From NCBI GenBank assembly GCA_036392375.1, contig DASVYC010000120.1, forward strand, positions 17,170 through 81,169: 64,000 nt of DNA, given 5' to 3'. This document shows, piece after piece, positions 32,595-41,247 of this stretch (position 1 is its first letter; every line of letters starts with the position of its first letter). Position numbers and translations under genes: made by a program. The notes below the pieces were generated by a model. The model was not told the origin of the DNA. It saw only the letters and a list, made by a program, of their open reading frames with translations, and ran no database searches. This DNA is from JAFEBO01 sp036392375. GTDB taxonomy: Bacteria > Planctomycetota > Phycisphaerae > Phycisphaerales > UBA1924.

Positions 32595-34775
32595 ATGTCA
32601 AGCTCCGCTCCTCACGCCGGTACGCTCTTCAGCCTCGCCATCGTGCGTCCCGCCATCGGCTCGGCATTGGCCAAGCTCGATCCCCGGGTGCAGCTCCGCA
32701 ACCCCGTCATGTTCGTCGTCTGGGTCGTCAGTGTGCTGACGACATTCCTGGCGTTCGCCGGCTACGCGGGGCATGGCGAGGTCGGCGGGTACTCGCCAAC
32801 GCTGGTTTTGGTGATCGCGCTGTGGCTGTGGTTCACGGTGCTCTTCGCCAACTTCGCGGAGGCGATGGCCGAGGGGCGCGGCAAGGCTCAGGCCGCCAGT
32901 CTGCGCAAGAGCAAGCGCGATGTGCTGGCGAAGAAGATCGGATCGGGGACCTGGGCCCGAGCCGGCGGACAGAAACAAGCGACGGATATCGCCGCACTCC
33001 GGCCCGAGATCGTCTCAGGGGCCACGCTCAGGAAGGGCGACATCGTGCTCGTGCAGGCCGGCGACAGCATCCCGGGCGATGGCGAGGTGATCGAGGGCGT
33101 CGCGTCGGTCAACGAGTCTGCCGTGACGGGCGAGTCAGCGCCCGTCATCCGCGAGGCGGGTGGCGACCGCTCCAGCGTCGTCGGCGGCACACAGATCCTC
33201 AGCGATTGGCTCATTGTGCGGATCGCCGCTGATCCCGGCTCCTCCTTCCTTGACCGCATGATCGCGATGGTCGAGGGTGCCAAGCGGCAGAAGACGCCCA
33301 ACGAGATCGCGCTCGACATTCTGCTGGCCGCGCTGACCATCACGTTTCTGCTTGCCTGCTCGACGTTGTTGCCGTACTCGATGTATGCCGTGGCGCAGGC
33401 GAAGGCGGCGGATGCCGCGGCCACGGCGACGCCGATCACCGTGACGGTGCTGGTGGCGCTGCTGGTGTGCCTCATTCCGACGACGATCGGCGGCCTGCTC
33501 TCTGCGATCCGCATCGCGGGCATGGATCGTCTCGTGCAGGCCAACGTCATCGCCACCAGCGGCAGAGCGGTCGAGGCCGCGGGCGACGTGGACGTGTTGC
33601 TCCTCGACAAGACCGGCACGATTACGTTCGGCAACCGGATGGCGTCGGCGTTCTACCCGATCGACGGGACCACCGCGGAGCAGCTCGCCGACGCCGCACA
33701 GCTTTCGTCGCTTGCCGACGAGACGCCCGAAGGCCGATCCATCGTGGTGCTCGCCAAGCAGAAGTACGGGATCCGCGAGCGCGACATGCACGCGCTTGGC
33801 TTCGATGACAAGCCGGCGGTGTTCGTGCCGTTCACGGCGAACACCCGCATGAGCGGCGTCGACCTGCCGGTCTCAGTCCAGTACCCGCAAGGGAGGCAGA
33901 TCCGGAAGGGATCCGCCGATGCGATTGACGCATACGTCTCTCGCATGGGCGGTACGCCGAGCTCACAGGCACGCGAGATCGTGACCGACGTCTCCAAGCG
34001 CGGCAGCACGCCGCTCGTCGTTGCCGATGGGAGGGGACGGACGCTCGGCGTCATCGAACTGAAGGACATCGTGAAGGGGGGCATCGCCGAGCGTTTCGCC
34101 GAGCTCCGCCGCATGGGCATCAAGACGGTGATGATCACCGGCGACAACCCGGTCACTGCGGCCGCGATCGCTGCGGAGGCGGGCGTCGATGACTTCCTCG
34201 CCCAGGCCACGCCCGAGGCCAAGCTCAGGCTCATCCGCGAGTATCAGCAGGGAGGGCGTCTTGTCGCCATGACGGGCGACGGCACCAACGACGCCCCGGC
34301 GCTGGCCCAAGCCGATGTTGCGGTCGCCATGAACAGCGGCACGCAGGCCGCCAAGGAGGCCGGCAACATGGTCGACCTCGACAGCAACCCGACCAAACTG
34401 ATCGAGATCGTCCGCATCGGCAAGCAGCTGCTCATGACCCGTGGCTCGCTGACCACGTTCAGCATCGCCAACGACGTCGCCAAGTACTTCGCCATCATTC
34501 CAGCGGCGTTCATGAGCACCTACCCAGCGCTCGGGTCGCTCAACGTGATGCGGCTCAATCCCGCGACGGCCATCCTGTCCTCCGTCGTCTTCAACGCACT
34601 CATCATCATCGTGCTCATCCCGCTCGCCCTCCGCGGCGTGAAGTACCGGCCGGTCGAGGCCAGCCGTCTGCTCGGGCACAATCTGCTGGTGTACGGCATC
34701 GGCGGACTGATCGTGCCCTTCATCGGCATCAAGCTCATCGATGTGCTCGTGAACATGCTCCCTTTTTGGAACTGA
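32595..34775 (+). CDS. kdpB: Potassium-transporting P-type ATPase subunit KdpB
   Basis: 726 residues; the ATP-hydrolysing subunit. Actuator motif SAVTGESAPV, phosphorylation site LLDKTGTITFGNRMA, and hinge motif MTGDGTNDAPALAQADVAVA are intact. Begins 23 bases after kdpA; preceded by a weak GGAG. The start at 32595 is chosen because upstream codons overlap kdpA. Confidence 0.98.
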   Translation: MSSSAPHAGTLFSLAIVRPAIGSALAKLDPRVQLRNPVMFVVWVVSVLTTFLAFAGYAGHGEVGGYSPTLVLVIALWLWFTVLFANFAEAMAEGRGKAQAASLRKSKRDVLAKKIGSGTWARAGGQKQATDIAALRPEIVSGATLRKGDIVLVQAGDSIPGDGEVIEGVASVNESAVTGESAPVIREAGGDRSSVVGGTQILSDWLIVRIAADPGSSFLDRMIAMVEGAKRQKTPNEIALDILLAALTITFLLACSTLLPYSMYAVAQAKAADAAATATPITVTVLVALLVCLIPTTIGGLLSAIRIAGMDRLVQANVIATSGRAVEAAGDVDVLLLDKTGTITFGNRMASAFYPIDGTTAEQLADAAQLSSLADETPEGRSIVVLAKQKYGIRERDMHALGFDDKPAVFVPFTANTRMSGVDLPVSVQYPQGRQIRKGSADAIDAYVSRMGGTPSSQAREIVTDVSKRGSTPLVVADGRGRTLGVIELKDIVKGGIAERFAELRRMGIKTVMITGDNPVTAAAIAAEAGVDDFLAQATPEAKLRLIREYQQGGRLVAMTGDGTNDAPALAQADVAVAMNSGTQAAKEAGNMVDLDSNPTKLIEIVRIGKQLLMTRGSLTTFSIANDVAKYFAIIPAAFMSTYPALGSLNVMRLNPATAILSSVVFNALIIIVLIPLALRGVKYRPVEASRLLGHNLLVYGIGGLIVPFIGIKLIDVLVNMLPFWN

Positions 34776-34778
34776 CGC

Positions 34779-35438
34779 ATGCGTACCTTGCTCCGACCCG
34801 CGTTCGTGCTCTTCGTCGTGCTGTCGCTGCTCACCGGCGTCATCTATCCGCTGGCAATGACGGCTATCGCACAGAGTGCCTTTGCCGAGAAGGCCAACGG
34901 CTCGATCATCGTCGGCTCCGATGGGAATCGCATCGGGTCCATGCTCATCGGCCAGGAGTTCGGCACGAGCGATCCGGCCGCGGCACCGGCACTGGCGAAG
35001 TGGTTCTGGGGCCGGCCGAGCGCTACTGGGCCGGTGCCCTACACCGCATTGAATCTCGAGAAGGGGACCGGCTCCAGCGGCAGCAATCTCGCTCCCACCA
35101 ACCCGTCGCTCGTCGAGGGCATCAAAGCACGAGTCGCCGCGCTCGACGCCGCCGATGCGAGTGTCGGCATCTCCCGCCCGGTAAGGAGCATGTATTCCCA
35201 CGCGAACGCGGTCCCGGTTGATCTCGTCACAACTTCGGCCAGTGGCCTGGACCCGCACATCTCTCCCGCGGCGGCCGAGTACCAGATCCCCCGTATCGCC
35301 AGAGCCCGTGGCATGAGCGAGGACACTGTCCGAGCCCTGGTGCGCCAGCACACCGAAGGCCGCGTGTTGGGTGTGCTTGGGGAGCCGGTGGTGCACGTTC
35401 TTGGCTTGAATCAAGCACTCCGCGACGCGCGGCCGTGA
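34779..35438 (+). CDS. kdpC: Potassium-transporting ATPase subunit KdpC
   Basis: 219 residues. One N-terminal membrane helix (FVLFVVLSLLTGVIYPLAMT), then the periplasmic domain with FWGRPSAT, NLAPTNPSL and SGLDPHISPAAAEYQIPRIA, all KdpC landmarks. KdpC couples KdpA and KdpB. Starts 3 bases after kdpB. Confidence 0.97.
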   Translation: MRTLLRPAFVLFVVLSLLTGVIYPLAMTAIAQSAFAEKANGSIIVGSDGNRIGSMLIGQEFGTSDPAAAPALAKWFWGRPSATGPVPYTALNLEKGTGSSGSNLAPTNPSLVEGIKARVAALDAADASVGISRPVRSMYSHANAVPVDLVTTSASGLDPHISPAAAEYQIPRIARARGMSEDTVRALVRQHTEGRVLGVLGEPVVHVLGLNQALRDARP

Positions 35439-35459
35439 GCGCGGCCTCACCTCAATACG

Positions 35460-38432
35460 ATGGATGCGCAGATGACCCCCAAGGAGCCCAACCCAAGCCC
35501 GCTGGCGCCCGACGAAGTTCTGGATCGTTTTAGGCGGGAGCAGCGTGCAGCTGCGACGACGGGGTCGGTCGCCGCCTCTACCGAGCCTCGCGGACGGCTG
35601 AAGATCTTCTTCGGCATGTCTCCGGGTGTCGGAAAGACCTACGCGATGCTCGCGGCGGCGCAGCGGATGGCAGCTCAGGGCGTCGATGTCGCCGCGGGCG
35701 TCGTCGAGACCCACGGTCGGGCAGAAACCGAGCAGATGCTGCTTGGGCTCGACATCATCCCGCGGGCCACACTTGAGTACAGCGGGACCACGCTGCACGA
35801 GTTTGATGTGGATGCCGCGATCCGACGCCGGCCCGACATCCTGCTTGTCGATGAGCTGGCGCACAGCAATACCCCCGGAGCTCCGTCGGGCCGGGCAAAG
35901 CGTTGGCAGGACGTCGATGCGTGCCTCGCCGCGGGGGTGAATGTCTACACGACCCTCAATGTCCAGCATCTGGAGTCGCTCAACGACGTTGTTGCCCAGA
36001 TCACCGGCGTCCGGGTCAGCGAGACCGTGCCGGACCGCGTGTTCGACGAGGCGGACGAGATCGAGCTGGTGGACCTGCCGCCGGACGCGTTGCATGAGCG
36101 GCTTCGATCGGGCAAGGTCTATCTCGGCGAGAACGCCATGCGTGCCGTCGATCCCAGCGACGGCTTTTTCCGCAAGGGCAATCTCACCGCGCTGCGCGAG
36201 CTCGCGCTGAGGCGGACCGCGGCGTGGGTCGATTCGGAGCTTCGACGCTACAAGCAAGACCGCGGCATCCGGGCCGTCTGGCCCGCGGGCGAGCGGATCG
36301 TGGTTGCGGTGAGCCCCAGCCCGATGTCCGGCAAGCTGGTGCGAGCCGCCAAGCGGATGGCCGCGGGCTTGCACGCCGACTTGATCGCGATGTACGTCGA
36401 GACGCCGCGAACGGCAAGGCTTTCCGTTCAGGACCGCGAACGTCTTGAAGCCAATCTGCGTCTGGCCGAGTCCCTCGGTGCGACGACGCAGACTATCTCC
36501 GGCAACAACGCCGCTTCGGAGCTGCTTGCCTTCGCCCGTTCTCGCAACGTGGGGAAGATCGTGGTAGGAAAGACCTCGCGCCCTCGCTGGAAGGAGATCC
36601 TCTTCGGCTCCTTCATCGACAATCTCATCCGCGACAGCGGCGACATCGACATTTACGTTGTCCGGGGCGACGAGGTGGGTGCTGGCTCGACGCGATCGAT
36701 CCCGGGCGACGCCATCCGTGAGCCCACGCCGAACGCACTCGGACGGATTGCCAGCGAACTCGCCGCTTCGGCGGCAATTGTCGGCACGTCCGCTCTGGTC
36801 GCTCTGGCATTCTACCGCCCGCCCGACCTATCGGAAGAGGCCCTCATCCTGCTCACGGGGGTCGTCGTCAGCGCTCTGTGGGTGGGGCGCTTAGCGGCGA
36901 TCGGCGCCAGCATTCTGTCGGTGTTGGCCTTTAACTACTTCTTTACGGAGCCTCGCTTTTCTCTCAATATCAATGACAGCGGCTACCTCATCACGTTCGC
37001 GGTGATGCTCGCCGTCGGCCTGTCCGTCGGCACGCTGGCAGCCCGTGCCCGGGAACAGCGGTTGCGTGCATGGTCTCGCGAACGCAGCACCGCCGCACAG
37101 CACGCGCTGTCGCGCGAGCTCGCCGCCGCGAGCGATATCCATGCTGTGGCCGCCATCGTGGCAAGACACACGCACGACCTGCTGCAGAGCGACGCGGTGG
37201 TCTGTGTTCCAGCACCGTCCGCACGCGCTGCACCTTTGAGATCCAGGCAGCTTGACGTCGCCGCAGCCGCCGGCTCGACGGGCCCCGACTGGTACTCCGG
37301 CGAAGGAGAAGACCCTGCTCGCGAACGCGGGGTGGCTCAGTGGGCATTCGACCACGGCAGCACGGCCGGGCGCGGCACAACGACGCTGCCGGCGGCCCGC
37401 GGCCGGTATCTGCCCTTGGTAAGCAGCCGGGGCAGGGTTGGCGTTCTCGGCGTTCGGCCGGCATCAGAGAGCGGGCTCGAAGCGCTCGACGCCGCACAAC
37501 TCGCCACGCTCGAATCGATCGGATCTCAAGCGGCCTCGGCGCTCGAGCGCGTCACGCTTGCCGAGTCGGAGCAGGCAGCCCGCATCCATGCCGAGCGGGA
37601 GCGGCTCCGCAGCGCATTGCTGAGCTCCGTGTCCCACGATCTGCGGACCCCACTGGCCAGCATCACCGGCGCTGCGAGTACGCTGCAGCTCGCGGAAGCC
37701 CACTCAGATCCATCGAATCAGGACGGCGTCATCGACTTGCCCACCCGAGCGGCGCTGCTGAGAACCATTGTCGACGAGTCCGCCCGGCTCAATGACACCA
37801 TCGCTAACCTCGTCTTTGCCACACGGCTCGAGTCCGGCGCGGTGGACCTGCGACGGGAATGGAGCACGTTGGAGGAGATTGTGGGCGCTGGTCTGGCGCG
37901 CCATCGTGAAACGCTCGCTTTGCGTCCTTTCGAGGTTCATGTGCCCAGCAACCTTCCGATGCTGCGGGTCGATAACGCGATGATTCCGCAGGTGGTGCAC
38001 AATCTTGTCGAGAACGCTTTGCGTTACACTCCCGCCGACGCCGCTCTGGGGATCGCGGCTTGGACGAGCGAGACGAGCGTCGTCGTCAAGGTGTGGGACG
38101 AGGGCCCCGGGATCGCGGACGATGAGTCCTCGAAGATCTTTGAACGCTTCTACCGGGGCCGAGCCAGCAGAGCGGCCGCGCCGAATCATCATGCCACCTC
38201 TTCGACGGGCATGGGCCTCGGACTGACGATCTGCGAAGGGATCATCCGCGCTCACGGCGGACGTATCTGGGCTGAGCCCAACGCGCCGCGGGGTGTCGCG
38301 TTCCTCTTTTCGCTGCCCGTGGATTCCCCGCAGCCGACACTGCCGGCGCTCGAATGCCCGCTCCATGAATGCGACCCTGTGATGCCACCGGCAATGATCC
38401 ATCCGGTCTCCAACGGGAGCGGCGAGCCATGA
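35460..38432 (+). CDS. kdpD: Sensor histidine kinase KdpD
   Basis: 990 residues, longer than E. coli KdpD (894). Order: KdpD N-terminal ATPase domain with Walker A MSPGVGKTYAML (about residues 52-63) and LLVDELAHSNTPG; a universal-stress-like domain (about 275-405); four membrane helices (about 430-530); a GAF-like region; HisKA with the phospho-His at about 726 (SSVSHDLRTPLASITG); HATPase with NLVENALRYTP and GMGLGLTICEGI. Senses low potassium/turgor and phosphorylates KdpE. Starts 21 bases after kdpC, and its end overlaps kdpE (ATGA). Confidence 0.97.
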   Translation: MDAQMTPKEPNPSPLAPDEVLDRFRREQRAAATTGSVAASTEPRGRLKIFFGMSPGVGKTYAMLAAAQRMAAQGVDVAAGVVETHGRAETEQMLLGLDIIPRATLEYSGTTLHEFDVDAAIRRRPDILLVDELAHSNTPGAPSGRAKRWQDVDACLAAGVNVYTTLNVQHLESLNDVVAQITGVRVSETVPDRVFDEADEIELVDLPPDALHERLRSGKVYLGENAMRAVDPSDGFFRKGNLTALRELALRRTAAWVDSELRRYKQDRGIRAVWPAGERIVVAVSPSPMSGKLVRAAKRMAAGLHADLIAMYVETPRTARLSVQDRERLEANLRLAESLGATTQTISGNNAASELLAFARSRNVGKIVVGKTSRPRWKEILFGSFIDNLIRDSGDIDIYVVRGDEVGAGSTRSIPGDAIREPTPNALGRIASELAASAAIVGTSALVALAFYRPPDLSEEALILLTGVVVSALWVGRLAAIGASILSVLAFNYFFTEPRFSLNINDSGYLITFAVMLAVGLSVGTLAARAREQRLRAWSRERSTAAQHALSRELAAASDIHAVAAIVARHTHDLLQSDAVVCVPAPSARAAPLRSRQLDVAAAAGSTGPDWYSGEGEDPARERGVAQWAFDHGSTAGRGTTTLPAARGRYLPLVSSRGRVGVLGVRPASESGLEALDAAQLATLESIGSQAASALERVTLAESEQAARIHAERERLRSALLSSVSHDLRTPLASITGAASTLQLAEAHSDPSNQDGVIDLPTRAALLRTIVDESARLNDTIANLVFATRLESGAVDLRREWSTLEEIVGAGLARHRETLALRPFEVHVPSNLPMLRVDNAMIPQVVHNLVENALRYTPADAALGIAAWTSETSVVVKVWDEGPGIADDESSKIFERFYRGRASRAAAPNHHATSSTGMGLGLTICEGIIRAHGGRIWAEPNAPRGVAFLFSLPVDSPQPTLPALECPLHECDPVMPPAMIHPVSNGSGEP

Positions 38433-39244
38433 GCGAATCCGATGCCGTGCCATCGCGTGCTCAACCGATCGCGGCAAAGCAGCCGGCGCACATGCCTCTG
38501 GTGCTGATCATCGAGGACGAGGACCCCATCCGCCGTTTCCTACGAGCCACCCTCGAAGCCAACCACTATCGCGTCAAGGAAGCGGGCTCGGGCCGTGAGG
38601 GCACGCTGCTCGCGGTGACCGCCTATCCGGACGTCGTTCTTCTGGACCTGGGTCTTCCCGACGGCGACGGGTTCTCCGTCACCCGCTCCATCCGGAAAGA
38701 GTCGCGTGTTCCCATCGTGATTCTCTCAGCACGCGGCCAGGAGAGCGACAAGGTTGCAGCCCTCGACGCTGGAGCGGACGATTACCTCACCAAGCCCTTC
38801 GGCGTCGGCGAGCTGCTCGCTCGCCTTCGGGTCGCTCTCCGCCACGCCATGCGGCACGGCAGCCGGGGCACCGGCGGCGATGATGACCGCCCGCGGTACG
38901 AACGCACACTCGATGGCAGGACCCTGAGCATCGATCTTTCTTCGCGGCTGGTCCATGTGATGGACCGGTCAACGGGATCAGGCGAGCGTCGCGAGATTCG
39001 CCTGACGCCGATGGAGTTCAAGCTGTTGGCTTTTCTGGCGCGCCACTCCGGAAAGGTGCTGACCCACCAGATGATCCTCAAGGAAGTCTGGGGGCCGCAA
39101 CACGTCACCGATGTGCAGTATCTCCGGGTCTACGCTGGGGAACTGAGAAAGAAGCTCGAAGTCGATCCCGCCCAGCCACGCTTTTTGATCACGGAGCCGG
39201 GCGTGGGCTATCGGCTTGCGGAGCTGGGGCCGCCGACCCGCTGA
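38429..39244 (+). CDS. kdpE: Response regulator KdpE
   Basis: 271 residues, longer than the usual 225 because of a 22-residue N-terminal addition and a linker rich in Arg/Gly/Asp. Receiver domain begins PLVLIIEDEDPIRRFLRATL; phospho-Asp in VVLLDLGLPDGDG; Lys in DDYLTKPFG. The OmpR-type winged helix has IRLTPMEFKLLAFLARHSGK and DVQYLRVYAGELRKKLE. Expected to bind the phased repeats upstream of the operon. Confidence 0.96.
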   Translation: MSESDAVPSRAQPIAAKQPAHMPLVLIIEDEDPIRRFLRATLEANHYRVKEAGSGREGTLLAVTAYPDVVLLDLGLPDGDGFSVTRSIRKESRVPIVILSARGQESDKVAALDAGADDYLTKPFGVGELLARLRVALRHAMRHGSRGTGGDDDRPRYERTLDGRTLSIDLSSRLVHVMDRSTGSGERREIRLTPMEFKLLAFLARHSGKVLTHQMILKEVWGPQHVTDVQYLRVYAGELRKKLEVDPAQPRFLITEPGVGYRLAELGPPTR

Positions 39245-39553
39245 GCGTGCGGCGGCCACGCCGGCGTCACCACCAGGATGAACCACGACACCGATCTCAA
39301 CCCCCGGGATCGATGCCGCGAGGTCGCTCGGGTACCCCGACTCGGCGAGGCCGTAGCCAGAGCCGACCGTCGAGTGCCGGTGGACAGTTCAGACCCCCAG
39401 CAGATTTGCCAGCAGTCTGTGCACGATTCGGGGCAAGAGGGTGCCACTGCGAGCGCTCCGATGCCAACGGCGTTTCAGCGCGACGACGAGTCCGAGCACG
39501 ATGGAAGGTGTTGTCCAGACACGGCTTCGCAACGTCGTGCGCGTCCAGACAGA
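39245..39553. other. Right end of island, no gene found
   Basis: 309 bases between kdpE and the tRNA-Gly 3' end. I looked here for an integrase or its remnant, since one would normally sit next to the tRNA, and saw none. Short reading frames exist but have no recognisable content. No clear terminator follows kdpE. Confidence 0.5.
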
Positions 39554-39597
39554 AAAGCGGGCGACCGGGATCGAACCGGCGACATTCAGCTTGGGAA
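39554..39597. repeat. Right attachment-site repeat (within tRNA-Gly)
   Basis: 44 bases identical to 28752-28795, covering the 3' half of the tRNA-Gly gene and two bases beyond. Confidence 0.88.
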
Positions 39598-39627
39598 GCT
39601 GACGTTCTACCGCTGAACTACGCCCGC
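39556..39627 (-). tRNA. tRNA-Gly (anticodon CCC)
   Basis: 72 nt: acceptor GCGGGCG/CGCCCGC with discriminator T, D-arm GTTCAGCGGTAGAAC, anticodon stem TCAGC/GCTGA around TTCCCAA, T-arm GCCGGTTCGATCCCGGT. Decodes GGG. CCA is not encoded. Its 3' half is the crossover region of the island. Confidence 0.97.
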
Positions 39628-39831
39628 GGTACCGAGCAGTATACGCCGCGGCGGGCGCGGGGTTCGGAGGGATCGGGCCGCCGTGTTCAGTGTCACCATG
39701 CGGGCTGGCTGGGGTTGTGCGGGAGCCGATGACGAACCTGTCGGCGGCGGGCGGGGTGTGCTGGAACGGGTGGCACTCGGCTCGGTGCGCCGGTGGCGGA
39801 GTTCGTTTGGTGCTTGCCGCTAACATTTGCT

Positions 39832-40755
39832 ATGAGCACCGCAGGACGCACTTCGCCGGGTCGTCGGTTTCGGGATGTGATGGACGCCGCTCGCGCGGGC
39901 GGCAAGGCCGTTGCGACTCCCGGGGCGTTCAACGCGCTCTGCGCTCGGGCGGTTGCCCGGCACGGGTTTCAGGCGTGCTATGTCTCAGGTGCGGCGACCA
40001 GCGTCTCGGCGGGCGTGCCGGACGTGGGGCTCTTGACGGTGGAGCACTTCTGCCGCGTGATCCGCGAGGTGGCGGACGGCAGCGGGCTTCCCGTGCTGGC
40101 GGATGCGGACACGGGGTTTGGCGAAGCGGAGATGGTGCGGCGGACGGTGATCGAGTACGCGCGGGCTGGCGGAGCCGGGCTGCATCTGGAGGATCAGAAG
40201 TTCCCGAAGCGGTGCGGGCACCTTGATGGTAAGGAACTGGTGCCGACCGATCACATGGTCGAGAAGGTGCAATGGGCACGCAGGGCGAGCGACGAAGCGA
40301 CGGGCAGCGGCGGATCGCGCGGAGAATTCGTGATCTGTGCTCGGACCGACGCGAAGGGCGTTGAGGGCTTTGATGCCGCGGTCGCGCGGGCGAAGGCGTA
40401 TGTGGCCGCGGGCGCGGACATGATCTTCCCGGAAGGGCTGACGAGCGAGGACGAGTTCAAGAAGTTCGCCGACGCGATGCTCAGTGCGTCGAGCTCGACA
40501 TATCTGCTGGCGAACATGACCGAGTTTGGGAAAACGCCGCTGATCCCGCTGGCGAAGTTCGGCGCCATGGGGTATGCGTGCGTGATCTACCCGGTGAGCT
40601 TGCTGCGAGTCGCGATGGGCGCGGTGGATCGGGCGCTGGCGCAGCTGAAGGCCGAGGGATCAGTCGAGGGCTTCATTGGGCAGATGCAGACGCGGCAGCA
40701 GTTGTATGACTTGGTGGAGTACAAGCCGGGCGTGCCGTGGGAGTTTCGGGCGTGA
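39832..40755 (+). CDS. prpB: Methylisocitrate lyase PrpB
   Basis: 307 residues, isocitrate lyase superfamily. Catalytic motif FPKRCGHLDGKEL, metal ligands in LADADTGFG and LHLEDQKF, substrate loop ARTDAKGVEG. Cleaves 2-methylisocitrate to pyruvate and succinate in propionate breakdown. It converges on a citrate/2-methylcitrate synthase-type gene 490 bases downstream, its probable pathway partner. Could also be a related oxaloacetate-hydrolase-type lyase, but KRCGH favours PrpB. Confidence 0.92.
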   Translation: MSTAGRTSPGRRFRDVMDAARAGGKAVATPGAFNALCARAVARHGFQACYVSGAATSVSAGVPDVGLLTVEHFCRVIREVADGSGLPVLADADTGFGEAEMVRRTVIEYARAGGAGLHLEDQKFPKRCGHLDGKELVPTDHMVEKVQWARRASDEATGSGGSRGEFVICARTDAKGVEGFDAAVARAKAYVAAGADMIFPEGLTSEDEFKKFADAMLSASSSTYLLANMTEFGKTPLIPLAKFGAMGYACVIYPVSLLRVAMGAVDRALAQLKAEGSVEGFIGQMQTRQQLYDLVEYKPGVPWEFRA

Positions 40756-40787
40756 GCAGCGTTTGAAAAACAAAGCCGGATTCGGCC

Positions 40788-41081
40788 TTACGCCCGCTCG
40801 TCGTGAGCCTCGCCCTTGGCGAGCAGCGGCTGGTTGATGGTGCCGCAGCTGGGGCAGATGCTGCCGCGTTCGCCGATGGGCTGGCCGGACATGGACTGGC
40901 CGCAGCCGTAGCAGACGGACTTTTCGAGGCGAGAGCCGATGCTGTTCAGGGCGACCGCGACCACCGCGACGCCGACGCCGATCACGGGCCAGGCGGGGAT
41001 GGTGCTCCAGGCGATCACGCCGACGGCGGCGACGATGGTGGCGAGCACCACAGCCATCGCTTTGAGGCGGATGCGTTCCAT
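40788..41081 (-). CDS. Small membrane protein with C-terminal zinc ribbon
   Basis: 97 residues from MERIRLKAMAVVLATIVAAV at 41081 (a start at 41144 adds 21 residues). Two adjacent membrane helices, then a zinc ribbon CYGCGQSMSG...GSICPSCG. Convergent with prpB. Family not recognised; the CxxC pair suggests metal binding in the cytoplasm. Confidence 0.75.
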   Translation of the reverse strand: MERIRLKAMAVVLATIVAAVGVIAWSTIPAWPVIGVGVAVVAVALNSIGSRLEKSVCYGCGQSMSGQPIGERGSICPSCGTINQPLLAKGEAHDERA

Positions 41082-41134
41082 GAAGTTGCGGGGGGACGAG
41101 GTCACGGTGAAGAGTATGTCGGCTGGGGAGGGGC

Positions 41135-41247
41135 GAAATGGCAAATAGCAAAGGGCAAAATAGCAAATTCAAGACAGGCGGTTCGAGCACTCCGCTCTTC
41201 TGTCTTCTTTGGCCATTTGCTGTTTGCTATTGAGCTATTTCCATTCA
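41135..41247. repeat. Inverted tandem-word repeat (GCAAATA words)
   Basis: Left arm 41135-41170 repeats GCAAATA/GCAAAGG/GCAAAAT words; right arm 41211-41247 carries complementary TTTGCTG/TTTGCTA words. AT-rich in GC-rich surroundings. Located between the zinc-ribbon gene and the 3' end of the citrate synthase gene. Confidence 0.78.

Larger units (their letters stand above)
28752..39597. mobile_element. Integrated genomic island at tRNA-Gly carrying kdpFABCDE
   Basis: The 10.8 kb segment is bounded by perfect 44-bp direct repeats that equal the 3' half of tRNA-Gly(CCC), from the anticodon loop to just past the discriminator base. The complete tRNA is at the right end with its 3' end facing the segment; the truncated copy is at the far end in the same orientation. 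This is the layout left by tyrosine-recombinase integration. Cargo: a beta-barrel protein, a 49-aa membrane protein, kdpF-A-B-C and kdpD-E. No recombinase, excisionase or plasmid gene is visible, so the element is probably immobile now, or was moved in trans. Confidence 0.78.

Noticed and set aside
39278..39616. Plus-strand 112-residue frame at the right end of the island
   Set aside because: Runs through the tRNA (DRDRTGDIQLGKL), has no family resemblance; also checked as integrase remnant and found nothing.
39389..39826. Minus-strand reading frame of 145 residues spanning the tRNA-Gly gene (RSSAVERQLPKLNVAGSIPVAR)
   Set aside because: This is the well-known artificial translation of a tRNA gene, not a protein.
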